A stretch of DNA of 64,000 nt from an uncultured Eggerthellaceae bacterium (GTDB lineage: Bacteria; Actinomycetota; Coriobacteriia; Coriobacteriales; Eggerthellaceae): the NCBI GenBank assembly GCA_934617065.1, contig CAKTTY010000001.1, forward strand, positions 255,801 to 319,800, written 5' to 3'. The stretch's first letter is position 1; every line of letters begins with the position of its first letter. Shown here piece after piece: positions 1-8,677 of this stretch. The position numbers and the translations under genes were made by a program. The notes beneath the pieces were generated by a model that worked only from the letters and a program-made list of their open reading frames with translations, had not been told where the DNA came from and searched no databases.

Positions 1-1
1 C

Positions 2-2440
2 TTAGCCGCCCAGTCGCTTGACCATCTGGGCGTTACGTACGAAGCTGCCCTCACCTGCGTGCAGCAACTCATTAAAGGCGATGCGTCAGCTGATGTTTCG
101 GGCCACTTGAGCTTTACCCCGCGCGTAAAGCGCGTATTGGAAAACTCACTGCGTGAAGCCATGCAGATGGGCAAAAGCTATATCTCTACCGAGCATCTGC
201 TGTTGGGCATCGTCCGCGAAGGCGAAGGCACAGCAATTGACGTATTGCGCAAGCTCGGGGTGGAAGGCGATGCCATTCGCTCTTCTTTGAACGATATGGT
301 GGGCCAGTCTGCGGTGTTCGCGGGCGCTACCAATTTCGATCCCAACGCGGGTGCTTCCGACAGCATGCTGAAGGAATTTGGTGTCGATCTCACCAAAAAG
401 GCCAAGGACGGCAAGCTCGATCCCGTAATCGGGCGCGCTGGCGAAATCGAGCGCGTGATGCAGATCCTCTCGCGTCGCCAAAAGAACAACCCGCTGCTTA
501 TCGGTGAGCCCGGTGTGGGCAAAACCGCTATTGCCGAAGGTCTGGCTCAGCTTATCGTTGCCGATCAGGTACCCGATATCATTCGCAATATGCGCATCGT
601 CACGCTTGACGTATCTGCTCTGGTGGCAGGCTCCAAGTACCGTGGTGAATTCGAAGAGCGCTTGAAGAAGTGCATTAAGGAAGTTGAGCAGGCGGGCGAT
701 ATCATCCTGTTCATCGACGAGCTGCATACGCTTATCGGCGCCGGCGCCGCCGAAGGCTCCATCGATGCAGCTGCTATTTTGAAGCCGCCCCTGTCACGCG
801 GCGAAATCCAGATCATCGGCGCTACCACGCTCGACGAGTACCGCAAACACTTGGAAAAGGATTCTGCTTTCGAGCGCCGTTTCCAGACGGTAATGGTGAA
901 GGAACCAAGCGAAGAGCAGGCTGTGCGCATTCTTGAGGGTTTGCGCGACCGTTATGAAGCGCACCATCATGTGCATTTCACCGATGATGCATTGCGTGCC
1001 GCGGTAAGCCTTTCCGACCGTTACATCCAGGATCGTTTCCTTCCCGATAAGGCCATTGACGTTTTGGACGAGGCTGGTGCGCGCATGCGCATCCGCAACA
1101 TGGTTCTGCCCGAAGAGGTGCAGAAGATTGCCGACGAGCTGCGCACCGTTCGCTCTCAGAAGGATGACGCCATCGCAAAGCAGGACTTCAAGCGTGCAGA
1201 CATCCTGCACGAAAAGGAAGTGGAGCTTGTTGCCAAGCGCGATGAAGCGCGAAAGGCATGGGAAGAAAAGAACAGCAACACGATTAATGAGGTTGCGGTA
1301 GAAGACGTTGCCGATGTGGTTTCCATGACCACTGGCGTGCCTGTTTCCAATCTTACTGAGGCGGAAACCGAAAAGCTGCTCCGCATGGAACAGGTGCTTC
1401 ATGAGCGCGTTATCGGCCAAGACGAAGCGGTTACGGCTCTTTCGAAGGCTATTCGTCGTTCACGTTCGGGCCTGAAAGATCCGAAGCGCCCCGGCGGATC
1501 GTTTATCTTCCTTGGTCCTTCGGGTGTGGGCAAAACCGAGCTTTCCAAGGCTTTGGCAGAATTCCTTTTCAACTCCGAAGATGCGCTTATTTCCTTCGAT
1601 ATGTCCGAGTACATGGAAAAGCACTCGGTGTCGCGTCTGGTTGGCTCGCCTCCGGGCTATGTGGGCTACGATGAGGGCGGCCAGCTTACCACGGCAGTGC
1701 GTCAGCGTCCGTATTCGGTTGTGCTGTTCGACGAAATCGAAAAGGCCCACCCCGATGTGTTCAATATCTTGCTTCAGATCTTGGAGGAGGGACGCCTTAC
1801 CGATTCGCAGGGCCGCGTCGTTGATTTCCGCAACACGGTTATCATCATGACCTCCAACGTCGGTGCGCGCGAAATCACGGCTACCACCCCCTTGGGCTTC
1901 ACCTCAAGCGCTAATGGCGGCATGGACGACAAGGAAATGAAGCAGCGCGTGATGGGCGAGGTTAAGAAGCTTTTCCGTCCTGAGTTCCTGAACCGTATCG
2001 ATGAGATCATCGTATTCAAGAGCCTTACTGAAGAAGAGATCGTGAAGATCGTCGATCTTATGATTGCCGATTTGCGCGAGCGTCTTATCGAGCAGAACAT
2101 GACCATCAACTTGACGCCCGAAGCGAGCCGCTTTGTTGCCAAGGAAGGCACCGACCTTTCTTTCGGCGCTCGTCCGTTGCGCCGTGCCATTCAGCGTCTT
2201 ATCGAGGATCCGCTTTCCGAGCAGCTTCTTGAGGGTCGTTGGAGCAGTGGCTCGGTCATCGATGTCGACGTGGAAGATGGTAAGCTCGTGTTCAAGGCGG
2301 GTTCTGGCTCTATCCCGGCACCGCGCAAGCGTGATACCATAGCTGCCGAGGCTGAATTGCTTCTTGCTGGCTATGATCTTGGTCATGCAGGTATTTCCTC
2401 GCGTGGCGGCTCTTCTGCAGGAGGCCAGGCAGCCGACTGA
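2..2440 (+). CDS. clpC: ATP-dependent Clp protease ATPase subunit ClpC (5' end outside window)
   Basis: AAA+ unfoldase that feeds proteins to ClpP in the cytosol. The reading frame is open from base 2, and the residues before the GTG at 59 ([16 protein letters not shown]) match the Clp N-terminal repeat domain, so the true start lies upstream of the window. Counting from that GTG, the rest of the N-domain runs to about residue 85. The first AAA+ module has Walker A GEPGVGKT near 149, and a UVR-like coiled middle domain lies near 365-410. The second AAA+ module has GPSGVGKT near 486 and the ClpC-type sequence [12 protein letters not shown]. The UVR-type middle domain separates it from ClpB, whose middle domain is much longer. 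The last about 40 residues are a low-complexity tail. ispD follows after 57 bases and may be co-transcribed. Confidence 0.95.
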   Translation, partial: LAAQSLDHLGVTYEAALTCVQQLIKGDASADVSGHLSFTPRVKRVLENSLREAMQMGKSYISTEHLLLGIVREGEGTAIDVLRKLGVEGDAIRSSLNDMVGQSAVFAGATNFDPNAGASDSMLKEFGVDLTKKAKDGKLDPVIGRAGEIERVMQILSRRQKNNPLLIGEPGVGKTAIAEGLAQLIVADQVPDIIRNMRIVTLDVSALVAGSKYRGEFEERLKKCIKEVEQAGDIILFIDELHTLIGAGAAEGSIDAAAILKPPLSRGEIQIIGATTLDEYRKHLEKDSAFERRFQTVMVKEPSEEQAVRILEGLRDRYEAHHHVHFTDDALRAAVSLSDRYIQDRFLPDKAIDVLDEAGARMRIRNMVLPEEVQKIADELRTVRSQKDDAIAKQDFKRADILHEKEVELVAKRDEARKAWEEKNSNTINEVAVEDVADVVSMTTGVPVSNLTEAETEKLLRMEQVLHERVIGQDEAVTALSKAIRRSRSGLKDPKRPGGSFIFLGPSGVGKTELSKALAEFLFNSEDALISFDMSEYMEKHSVSRLVGSPPGYVGYDEGGQLTTAVRQRPYSVVLFDEIEKAHPDVFNILLQILEEGRLTDSQGRVVDFRNTVIIMTSNVGAREITATTPLGFTSSANGGMDDKEMKQRVMGEVKKLFRPEFLNRIDEIIVFKSLTEEEIVKIVDLMIADLRERLIEQNMTINLTPEASRFVAKEGTDLSFGARPLRRAIQRLIEDPLSEQLLEGRWSSGSVIDVDVEDGKLVFKAGSGSIPAPRKRDTIAAEAELLLAGYDLGHAGISSRGGSSAGGQAAD

Positions 2441-2497
2441 GCCTGAAGTGCACCAGCGCTGCGGCTCTGCATCCGCACCAGGTGTACAGGAGCTATC

Positions 2498-3346
2498 ATG
2501 ACTGAAAAGACCATCGATCCGATTTTTGCCCCTTCCGTGCTCGAGCACGCCATGGCTATGTTCGATGACGTCCATTTCGATGCCCTCAAGGCGGAACCCC
2601 GCCTTGAGGGTGTCGTTGATAAGAACCCCAAAACCGCTGCAATTATCTTGGCCGGCGGCAGTGGCGAGCGTTTTGGCCACGAAGGTGGCAAACAGCTCGT
2701 AGAAATTGCCGGCAAACCCATTCTCACCCGTTCCGCTGAAGTGTTCGACGCCGTGGGTGATGTGGGCCTTATCGTTATCGTGTGCCCTGAAGAGCGCATG
2801 AGCGAATATCTTTCCAAGGCAATCGACCCGTTCCCCTTTGTGACTCCTATCGTTATGGCTCCCGCCGGGTCCATTCGCCAAGAATCTGCCTTTTCCGGCC
2901 TTGAGCTGGTGCCCGAGGAGTACGAATTCGTTATGCTCCACGATGGCGCGAGGCCCCTTATTACCAAAGAGCTCATCGAGCACACCATCAGCACACTCAA
3001 GGGCAATATCGATTGTGACGGCGCGTTGGTGGGGCATCCCTCCATCGATACGTTGAAAGTTGTCGAAAACGGGGTAGTGGTTGGCACGCCCGATCGCTCG
3101 GTGTTCTGGAACGCTCAAACCCCTCAGGTTTTCCGCGCTGGCATCTACCGCCGCGCCCATGCTTCGGCTCTTTCCGATGGGTTTGTGGGCACTGACGATT
3201 CTTCGCTTATTGAACGTTTGGGCGGCCGTGTGCTCATGGTTGAGGGAAAGCGCGACAACATCAAACTCACCGTTCCTGAAGACTATCTGATTATCTCTGC
3301 GGCAATTCGTGCGGCAATCGAAGACCGCCGAGAGGAGCAACTCTAA
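2498..3346 (+). CDS. ispD: 2-C-methyl-D-erythritol 4-phosphate cytidylyltransferase
   Basis: Third step of the MEP isoprenoid pathway: CTP + MEP gives CDP-methylerythritol. The nucleotide-binding motif LAGGSGERFG with the downstream Lys of KQLVEIAGKPIL, then HDGARPLI and the TPQVFR segment, are diagnostic. The protein is 282 residues, about 50 longer than usual, because roughly 45 residues precede the AAIILAGG strand; this extension resembles nothing I recognise. The start is the ATG after a clear AGGAG. Its stop codon directly abuts the GTG start of ispF, so the two are translationally coupled. ispE lies 9 kb away in the same window. Confidence 0.93.
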   Translation: MTEKTIDPIFAPSVLEHAMAMFDDVHFDALKAEPRLEGVVDKNPKTAAIILAGGSGERFGHEGGKQLVEIAGKPILTRSAEVFDAVGDVGLIVIVCPEERMSEYLSKAIDPFPFVTPIVMAPAGSIRQESAFSGLELVPEEYEFVMLHDGARPLITKELIEHTISTLKGNIDCDGALVGHPSIDTLKVVENGVVVGTPDRSVFWNAQTPQVFRAGIYRRAHASALSDGFVGTDDSSLIERLGGRVLMVEGKRDNIKLTVPEDYLIISAAIRAAIEDRREEQL

Positions 3347-3859
3347 GTGACTGAGCAAAACCAAGCTTCATCTGCAGTGCCCATGCGAGTGGGCCTCGGT
3401 TACGATGTGCACGCCTTCGCCCCTGATCGCAAATTGATTTTGGGCGGTGTAGAAATCCCTCATCATCAGGGGCTTCTGGGCCATTCCGATGCCGATGTGT
3501 TGGCTCATGCGGTTGCCGATGCCCTGCTCGGCGCGATTCGAGGTGGCGATATCGGCAAGCTATTCCCCGATACCGATCCTGCTTACGAGGGAGCCGATTC
3601 CCTGAAACTGTTGGCCGCGGTTGCAAACCTTGTGCGTGAGCAAGGCTTTTCTATCGTTGACGTCGATTGTGTAATTGCCGCTCAAGCCCCGAAGCTTTCG
3701 CCTTATCGCGATATGATGCGTGAAAACTTGGCGGCTGCCTGCGGAATCGCGGTAGAAAACTTGGGAGTGAAGGCGACTACCACCGAGCACCTTGGCTTCG
3801 AGGGCCGAGAAGAGGGCATTTCCGCTCAGGCTGTGGCGTTGGTATGCCGCTGTAAATAG
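3347..3859 (+). CDS. ispF: 2-C-methyl-D-erythritol 2,4-cyclodiphosphate synthase
   Basis: Fifth MEP-pathway enzyme; cyclises CDP-ME 2-phosphate to ME-cPP and releases CMP. Seen: the N-terminal GLGYDVHAF (metal ligands Asp and His), the [19 protein letters not shown] segment with the third metal-binding His, the [13 protein letters not shown] loop, and the C-terminal [19 protein letters not shown] signature. The length of 170 residues is normal for the family. The GTG start is placed directly behind the ispD stop, with GAGGAG about nine bases upstream; an internal ATG near 3383 ([12 protein letters not shown]) would give a shorter N-terminus. The ispD-ispF order is common, and fused IspDF proteins exist in some bacteria. 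Confidence 0.94.
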   Translation: MTEQNQASSAVPMRVGLGYDVHAFAPDRKLILGGVEIPHHQGLLGHSDADVLAHAVADALLGAIRGGDIGKLFPDTDPAYEGADSLKLLAAVANLVREQGFSIVDVDCVIAAQAPKLSPYRDMMRENLAAACGIAVENLGVKATTTEHLGFEGREEGISAQAVALVCRCK

Positions 3860-3878
3860 CCCGCGGAGCGGGCCTTTT
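3859..3878 (+). terminator. Short intrinsic terminator after ispF
   Basis: GCCCGC-gga-GCGGGC hairpin followed by TTTT, starting inside the ispF stop codon. The stem is only six base pairs, so read-through into cysS is possible. Confidence 0.55.
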
Positions 3879-3935
3879 CCTACTGATAGAATTCGCGTGC
3901 GGCGGTTGCCGCATATGCTGTTTCGAGGAGATTGC

Positions 3936-5429
3936 ATGATCAAGATTTACGATACCAAGGCGCGTGAAAAGCGCCCCTTCGTTCCCGTTGCTGACGGCAA
4001 GGTGAATATGTATGTATGCGGCCCAACCGTGTACAACTACATTCACATTGGAAACGCTCGCACGTTTATTTCGTTTGACACCATCCGCCGTTATCTTATC
4101 TGGCGCGGCTACGAGGTGAAGTTCGTGCAGAACATTACTGACGTGGACGACAAGATCATCAAAAAGGCAAACGAAGAGGGCCGTAGCGCTTCTGAGGTTG
4201 CTGCGGAATACGCCCAGGCATTTATTGACGATATGCGTGCTGCTGGCGTAATGGATCCGGATGTTCGCCCTCGCGCCACTGAGGAAATCGGCGAGATGAT
4301 CGCGCTGGTCGAAAAGCTCATCGAAGGCGGTCACGCCTACGAGGTTGAGGGCGACGTGTACTTCGCGGTTCGTTCGTATGAGGGCTACGGCCAGCTTTCC
4401 GGCCGCAACGTCGACGAAATGGAGTCGGGCCATCGCGAGCTGCGTGCAGATGGCCAGGGCTTGGAAGATCGCAAGCGTGATCCTCTCGATTTCGCCCTGT
4501 GGAAGGCCGCCAAGCCAGGCGAGCCTTCGTGGGATTCTCCTTGGGGCAAAGGCCGCCCTGGCTGGCATATTGAATGCTCGGCGATGTCGAAGAAGTATCT
4601 GGGCCTTCCGTTCGATATCCACGGCGGTGGCGCAGACCTGGCGTTCCCTCATCACGAAAACGAGCGTGCTCAGTCGGAAGCCGCTTTTGGCTGCACCTTC
4701 TCCAACTACTGGATGCATGGCGGCATGCTTCAGATCAACCACGAAAAGATGTCAAAGTCGCTGGGCAACTTCCTGTTGTTGTGCGATGTGCTTAAGACAA
4801 CCGATGCCCGCGTGCTTCGCATGCTGATGCTGCAAACGCATTACCGAAGCCCGCTCGATTTCTCCGACGAGCGTTTAGGCGAATCGGAGGCAATGTTTAC
4901 CCGCCTCACCAACTTCGTTAAGAACACCGCATGGTTGTGTGCCAATGCCGAAGGTGAAACCACGGTCGACCTTGTTGCTTATCAAAAAGCGATCGACGAT
5001 ATGTGCGATTCGTTCATTGAGGCAATGGACGATGATTTCAACACGGCGGGTGCTTTGGGCGCTATCTGTTCGTTTGTGCGCGAAGCGAACACGATCCTCG
5101 CTGAGGCTGCGGTAAGCAGTGAAGATGCTGCAGCAGTGCTTGCTGGTGCTGATGCGGTGTGCGACCTGCTCAGTGTCCTCGGCGTCGATCTCAATGCTTG
5201 TGAAGACGAGGGGTGCGATTCTTCGAGCGAGGTTGTGGCTTTAGCCGTTGAGCTCGCTGGGTTTACGGGGTGCGATGCCGAAGGGGCCATCGAGGCTCTG
5301 CTGGCGCGTCGTGCCGAAGCTCGCAAGGAAAAGAACTTCGCCCTTGCCGATGCGGTGCGCGATCGATTGGGCGAATTGGGTTTTGTGGTTGAAGACACAC
5401 CGCAAGGCGCACGTGTGAGCCGCGCATAG
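3936..5429 (+). CDS. cysS: Cysteinyl-tRNA synthetase
   Basis: Class I aminoacyl-tRNA synthetase charging tRNA-Cys. Seen: the zinc-site Cys in YVCGPTVYNYIHIGNA, which also carries the HIGH-type motif (HIGN), the IECSAMS segment with the second zinc Cys, HGGGADLAFPHHENE with the zinc His/Glu ligands, and the KMSKSLGN loop. The 497 residues are close to the usual length; the C-terminal anticodon-binding part is Ala/Glu rich. An in-frame extension to 3792 exists, but the ATG at 3936 has GAGGAG seven bases upstream and begins the family-typical sequence MIKIYDTKAREK, so it is preferred. Follows ispF by 76 bases, as ispDF-cysS clusters commonly do in Gram-positive bacteria. Confidence 0.96.
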   Translation: MIKIYDTKAREKRPFVPVADGKVNMYVCGPTVYNYIHIGNARTFISFDTIRRYLIWRGYEVKFVQNITDVDDKIIKKANEEGRSASEVAAEYAQAFIDDMRAAGVMDPDVRPRATEEIGEMIALVEKLIEGGHAYEVEGDVYFAVRSYEGYGQLSGRNVDEMESGHRELRADGQGLEDRKRDPLDFALWKAAKPGEPSWDSPWGKGRPGWHIECSAMSKKYLGLPFDIHGGGADLAFPHHENERAQSEAAFGCTFSNYWMHGGMLQINHEKMSKSLGNFLLLCDVLKTTDARVLRMLMLQTHYRSPLDFSDERLGESEAMFTRLTNFVKNTAWLCANAEGETTVDLVAYQKAIDDMCDSFIEAMDDDFNTAGALGAICSFVREANTILAEAAVSSEDAAAVLAGADAVCDLLSVLGVDLNACEDEGCDSSSEVVALAVELAGFTGCDAEGAIEALLARRAEARKEKNFALADAVRDRLGELGFVVEDTPQGARVSRA

Positions 5430-5440
5430 CAAGATGGATG

Positions 5441-5468
5441 CGGGGGCCTTGTGCCCCCGTTTGCTTTT
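5441..5468 (+). terminator. Intrinsic terminator after cysS
   Basis: CGGGGGC-cttgt-GCCCCCG stem followed by TTTGCTTTT, twelve bases after the cysS stop. Confidence 0.8.
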
Positions 5469-5540
5469 CCTGGCAGTACGTTTGCGGAAGGTATTGCGTT
5501 TGCAGCGATTGGATTTCTGCCGCATGGTAAAACCTTGTTA

Positions 5541-5595
5541 GAACATGTTCATTTGTTGGAGCAATCCATACAATATGACGTAATCGTGTATGGTT
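5541..5595 (+). promoter_or_regulatory. Palindrome and inverted repeat upstream of a TetR gene
   Basis: GAACATGTTC (5541-5550) is a perfect ten-base palindrome. About 15 bases later CCATAC (5566-5571) and GTATGG (5588-5593) form an inverted repeat. Both lie within 90 bases of the TetR start and are plausible autoregulatory operators. The function is inferred from position only. Confidence 0.4.
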
Positions 5596-5629
5596 TAGAA
5601 TACTGCGGAAAGTTGGAAGGGGATTGCCC

Positions 5630-6298
5630 ATGATAAGGCGGAACCAGTACGTGTCTGTTCATGAAACAAGGGCTCAGGTGACGCGTGAAAAGCTTTTGAA
5701 GGCTGCTATCAAGCTTGTGAACCGCGATGGCATGAAGCAGCTTACCGTTCGCAACATTTGCGATGAAGCTGGGCTTTCAACAGGCAGTTTCTATAACCTG
5801 TTCAGCGGCAAGGAAGACCTTATTTCCTATTACCTGAAGTACGCTTTCGCACCCTATCGCCAGAAAGCCCTCGAGGGCAGCGATGAATACGGTCCAATTG
5901 AGCGCGTTCTTCTCTTGTATCGTGCCTATGTTGAGTACTGTATGGACATGGGCCTTGAGTTCGTTTCTGGTTTGTACGCTTCTAACCACAATCCATTTTT
6001 CGATTTCATGCACCGTGATGCTGAAGACGACTTCATTATCGTTTCGGTTCGCAATTATCTTGCAGAAGCTATCGAGCTGGGTATTGTGCGCAGCGATGTC
6101 GATCTTGACGAAGCCATGCTCCGTATTGCTGCTGCGTCGACGGGCTTGCTGTTCTACTGGTGCGTATTCGAAGGCAATATCGACATTGAATACGAAGTAG
6201 ATGAGGCTATCAAAACCTATTTGCTTTCTATTGCCGTAGATCCAAACATGAAGCTCAACATCGAGCCTCTGGAGTCGAAGGGCTGCTTCTTGAAGTAG
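5630..6298 (+). CDS. TetR/AcrR family transcriptional regulator
   Basis: Predicted one-domain-sensing repressor of 222 residues. The N-terminal helix-turn-helix (about residues 15-62: REKLLKAAIKLVNRDG, then LTVRNICDEAGLSTGSFYNLF) is typical of TetR DNA-binding domains; the C-terminal ligand domain is not recognised. The ATG at 5630 is chosen over a TTG two codons earlier because GGAAGGGG sits at good spacing. It is flanked by strong terminators on both sides, so it is a single-gene unit. No obvious divergent target gene is next to it, so the regulon may be itself or elsewhere. The ligand is unknown. Confidence 0.85.
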   Translation: MIRRNQYVSVHETRAQVTREKLLKAAIKLVNRDGMKQLTVRNICDEAGLSTGSFYNLFSGKEDLISYYLKYAFAPYRQKALEGSDEYGPIERVLLLYRAYVEYCMDMGLEFVSGLYASNHNPFFDFMHRDAEDDFIIVSVRNYLAEAIELGIVRSDVDLDEAMLRIAAASTGLLFYWCVFEGNIDIEYEVDEAIKTYLLSIAVDPNMKLNIEPLESKGCFLK

Positions 6299-6386
6299 CC
6301 ACCTTTGCCTGGCGTTTCCGGCACACGCTCAGATGCCCTGTTTCGCGGTGCGTGCTTCCAAAACTGCGCAATGAAAGCCTATGAAC

Positions 6387-6426
6387 GGCCTCCCATTTCA
6401 TGTTGAAAGAAATGGGAGGCCTTTTT
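6387..6426 (+). terminator. Strong intrinsic terminator after the TetR gene
   Basis: Twelve-base-pair perfect stem (GGCCTCCCATTT pairing with AAATGGGAGGCC) followed by TTTTT. Nearly the same stem recurs at 52118-52152. Confidence 0.85.
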
Positions 6427-6559
6427 GTGCTTGGTGAACGTCGGGCGTTATCGTTGGGTCGTTCGAAAAGGTCAAACATATCGCTCGCAGAATCGTAAAT
6501 GATTATTAATTATTGCAATTCATTTGCTTTGAACTGGCTATTTAGTTCTATTGAATACT

Positions 6560-6569
6560 GTTCGAGAAC
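6560..6569 (+). promoter_or_regulatory. GTTC-N2-GAAC site upstream of uspA
   Basis: GTTCGAGAAC lies about 90 bases before the uspA start in the otherwise AT-rich 6430-6600 spacer. It matches the spacing of the GTTCATGAAC sites before the second MFS gene (38645-38666). The 361-base gap between the TetR gene and uspA otherwise holds only the terminator described at 6387 and promoter-like AT-rich sequence. Confidence 0.3.
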
Positions 6570-6659
6570 ATGTGAACGTGTTATCCTTGAACCATCAGAA
6601 GCAGGCATGCACCGTAGGTGTGCGAGGGGCTTGCTGCAACACTTCAAGGAGGGGTAACG

Positions 6660-7136
6660 ATGGTTTTCGAAAACGTTGTCGTTGCATATGATGGATCTGA
6701 CCAGGCTCTTGCTGCTGTGAAGAAGGCTGCTGAAATCGTTGGCGGCGAAGAAGCTGCAAAGCTTCATGTGGTATTTGTAACCACGCATCCCAACGCTCAG
6801 CTTCCCGCAAACTTCAATAGCGCTTCGTTCGATCCTCAGCAGTACCTGCTTTCCGTTGAGGACATCATGGCCCTTTACAACAAGACCATTGATGAAGAAA
6901 CCGAAAAGGTTAAGGAAGGCATTGGCGATTCGCTTGATTCCTTGGGCGACAAGGCAACTATCGAGGTAATTCCTGGTTACACGCCAGCAGCTGACATTCT
7001 CGGTTATGCTGAAAAGGTTAACGCTGACCTTATCGTAATGGGCTCTCGTGGCCTTGGCGCAATTCGTGGCGTTCTCGGTTCGGTTTCCTACGCTGTTCTG
7101 CGTGAAGCACCGATGCCCGTATTGGTCATCAAATAA
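6660..7136 (+). CDS. Universal stress protein, UspA family
   Basis: Cytosolic alpha/beta Usp-fold protein of 158 residues. The first strand FENVVVAYDGSDQALAAV and the C-terminal ATP-binding loop GSRGLGAIRGVLGSVS (pattern G-x2-G-x9-G-S) are both intact, so ATP binding is expected. The start is the ATG with AAGGAGGGG upstream; an in-frame extension further upstream has no ribosome site. It is monocistronic, with a terminator-like hairpin on each side. Usp proteins act in stress survival; the specific role here cannot be read from the sequence. Codon use is strongly biased to a few preferred codons, suggesting high expression. Confidence 0.92.
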   Translation: MVFENVVVAYDGSDQALAAVKKAAEIVGGEEAAKLHVVFVTTHPNAQLPANFNSASFDPQQYLLSVEDIMALYNKTIDEETEKVKEGIGDSLDSLGDKATIEVIPGYTPAADILGYAEKVNADLIVMGSRGLGAIRGVLGSVSYAVLREAPMPVLVIK

Positions 7137-7148
7137 ATAAGGGGGAGA

Positions 7149-7257
7149 AGGCTCGCTCTGGAAGCGGGCCTTTCCTTTGTATCGAAATGCCCTAAATGGG
7201 GGCTAGTAGATGCTTTTAAATAGGCTGAATGCGCAAAAGCGTGTCCAGCCTATTTTT
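7149..7257 (+). terminator. Two tandem terminator-like hairpins after uspA
   Basis: The first hairpin (7149-7178) pairs GGCTCGCT with AGCGGGCC, allowing one G-U, and ends in TTTCCTTTG. The second (7218-7257) pairs AAATAGGCTG with CAGCCTATTT and runs into TTTTT; it is the stronger one. Confidence 0.65.
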
Positions 7258-7406
7258 CGTTGATGGTTAAAGTTTTGGTTTGAGGAGCGGTATTTCAAAA
7301 CGTGGTACCCCTGCGATAGGCCAGAAAGACACACAGCCAGACGCACTTTACGCCCTATAACTCCATTCGTTCCAGGGGTCGAATTCCCCAATGGCGCCAC
7401 TCGACG

Positions 7407-8441
7407 CTAAATCGATATCGCAGCCTTTTCTGCCGTATCGATCGATTCCATCGCCTTTTCCACCACATCAAACAGCAGGTCGATGTGGTCTTCGCGATGG
7501 TTTAAGCAGGGGATATAGGTAACGTCTGCGGTAATGTTGTTTTGGTTGCATAAAGCGCGGAAGTGGTCGGACGCTACCGATTTGATGTCATAGAGCGATT
7601 CAAGGCAGTCGGAAGCAAAGCCAGGCGTTGCCAGGGCTATCCGCGAAACTCCCTCGGCAGCCCATTGGGCAAGGAGGGTTTTGGGGTGGGGCGTAACCCA
7701 CGCGCGCGAATCCTCGAAGCGCGAGTGGTAGGCAATGGCCCAGTCGGATTGAGGTATCCCAAGCAGCTCCATTGCCCGATGCGTACAGGCTTTGATCTGC
7801 TCCACGTAAGTGTCGCCCGCTTCGATGTCCGCAAGGGGGATAGAGTGGAACGAGAGAAGAAGCTTGCTGCCCGGACGATACTCCCAAGCATCGCGTATAG
7901 ATGCAGCGAGTGCCCGCGCGTATAGAGGGTTATCGCTGTAGCCTTCGACAATCGTCCCAGGCGATAAGCTGGGATGCTTGCTAGTCTGATCCCGTATGGC
8001 TTCCTTGCATGTTTTAACAGTGCTGAAAGCGGTTTGGGGGAACAGGGGCAGCGCAATTACCTTGCTGCATCCAGCAGCTTCAAGCTTTTGCAGGGCGTGG
8101 CTTATTGAAGGGTTGCCATAGCGCATGCCAACTTCGCATAGAGCGTTGATGCCTGCCTCGGCAAGGCGCTCGTTCAATGCATCGCGCTGAGCGCGTGATT
8201 CGACCGCAAGTGGCGAACCATTGGGCGTCCAAATCTGCTGGTAGCGCGGAGCAGTTTTCTTCGGCCTGGTTCGGACAATGAAGAGACGCAAGATGGGTTG
8301 CCAGATAACTGGCGGAACCTTGATGATGTTTCGGTCGGAAAGAAATTCGATCAGGTACGGGCGAATGTCCTGCGGCTCGGGGGAGTCGGGGGAACCCGTA
8401 TTGATGAGAACAATGCCTGTTTTTTCTTTCTTCAAATCCAT
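7407..8441 (-). CDS. hemH: Ferrochelatase
   Basis: Inserts Fe2+ into a porphyrin in the last or penultimate step of haem synthesis. Seen: N-terminal GIVLINTGSPDSPEP, the central LLLSFHSIP with the metal-ligand His, and the C-terminal ATPGFASDCLESLYDI with the catalytic Glu. The length of 344 residues is that of a single-domain ferrochelatase. The FASDCLESL pattern resembles the protoporphyrin type of Proteobacteria more than monoderm coproporphyrin chelatases, so the exact substrate is uncertain. It is transcribed alone and divergently from the ABC-F gene; no other haem-biosynthesis gene is in the window. Confidence 0.92.
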   Translation of the reverse strand: MDLKKEKTGIVLINTGSPDSPEPQDIRPYLIEFLSDRNIIKVPPVIWQPILRLFIVRTRPKKTAPRYQQIWTPNGSPLAVESRAQRDALNERLAEAGINALCEVGMRYGNPSISHALQKLEAAGCSKVIALPLFPQTAFSTVKTCKEAIRDQTSKHPSLSPGTIVEGYSDNPLYARALAASIRDAWEYRPGSKLLLSFHSIPLADIEAGDTYVEQIKACTHRAMELLGIPQSDWAIAYHSRFEDSRAWVTPHPKTLLAQWAAEGVSRIALATPGFASDCLESLYDIKSVASDHFRALCNQNNITADVTYIPCLNHREDHIDLLFDVVEKAMESIDTAEKAAISI

Positions 8442-8677
8442 GATTGGGACTATAGCAAAATCATGAGCCGAAAAAATAACGCTGCGGGGGGATGTGCATT
8501 ATTTACGGCAAAGCGCGGTGCCAATGACGTCTCGAGGACGTTGCGAGGCGAATCGTGCTGTGCTCTTGAAGATATGTGCTAATGCTGGCCTGAGGGCGGC
8601 AGGCGAAGCGGAAATGCAGATATACTCATATGATGGCTTTCCGATAAGGGGAGGCGTGAACAAAGGAGCAACAGGCA

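Noticed and set aside
7361..7395. T-arm-like sequence (GGGGTCGAATTCCCC followed by GGCGCCA)
   Set aside because: No matching acceptor, D or anticodon arm upstream, and the loop is shifted relative to TTCRANY; at most a chance match or a tRNA remnant.
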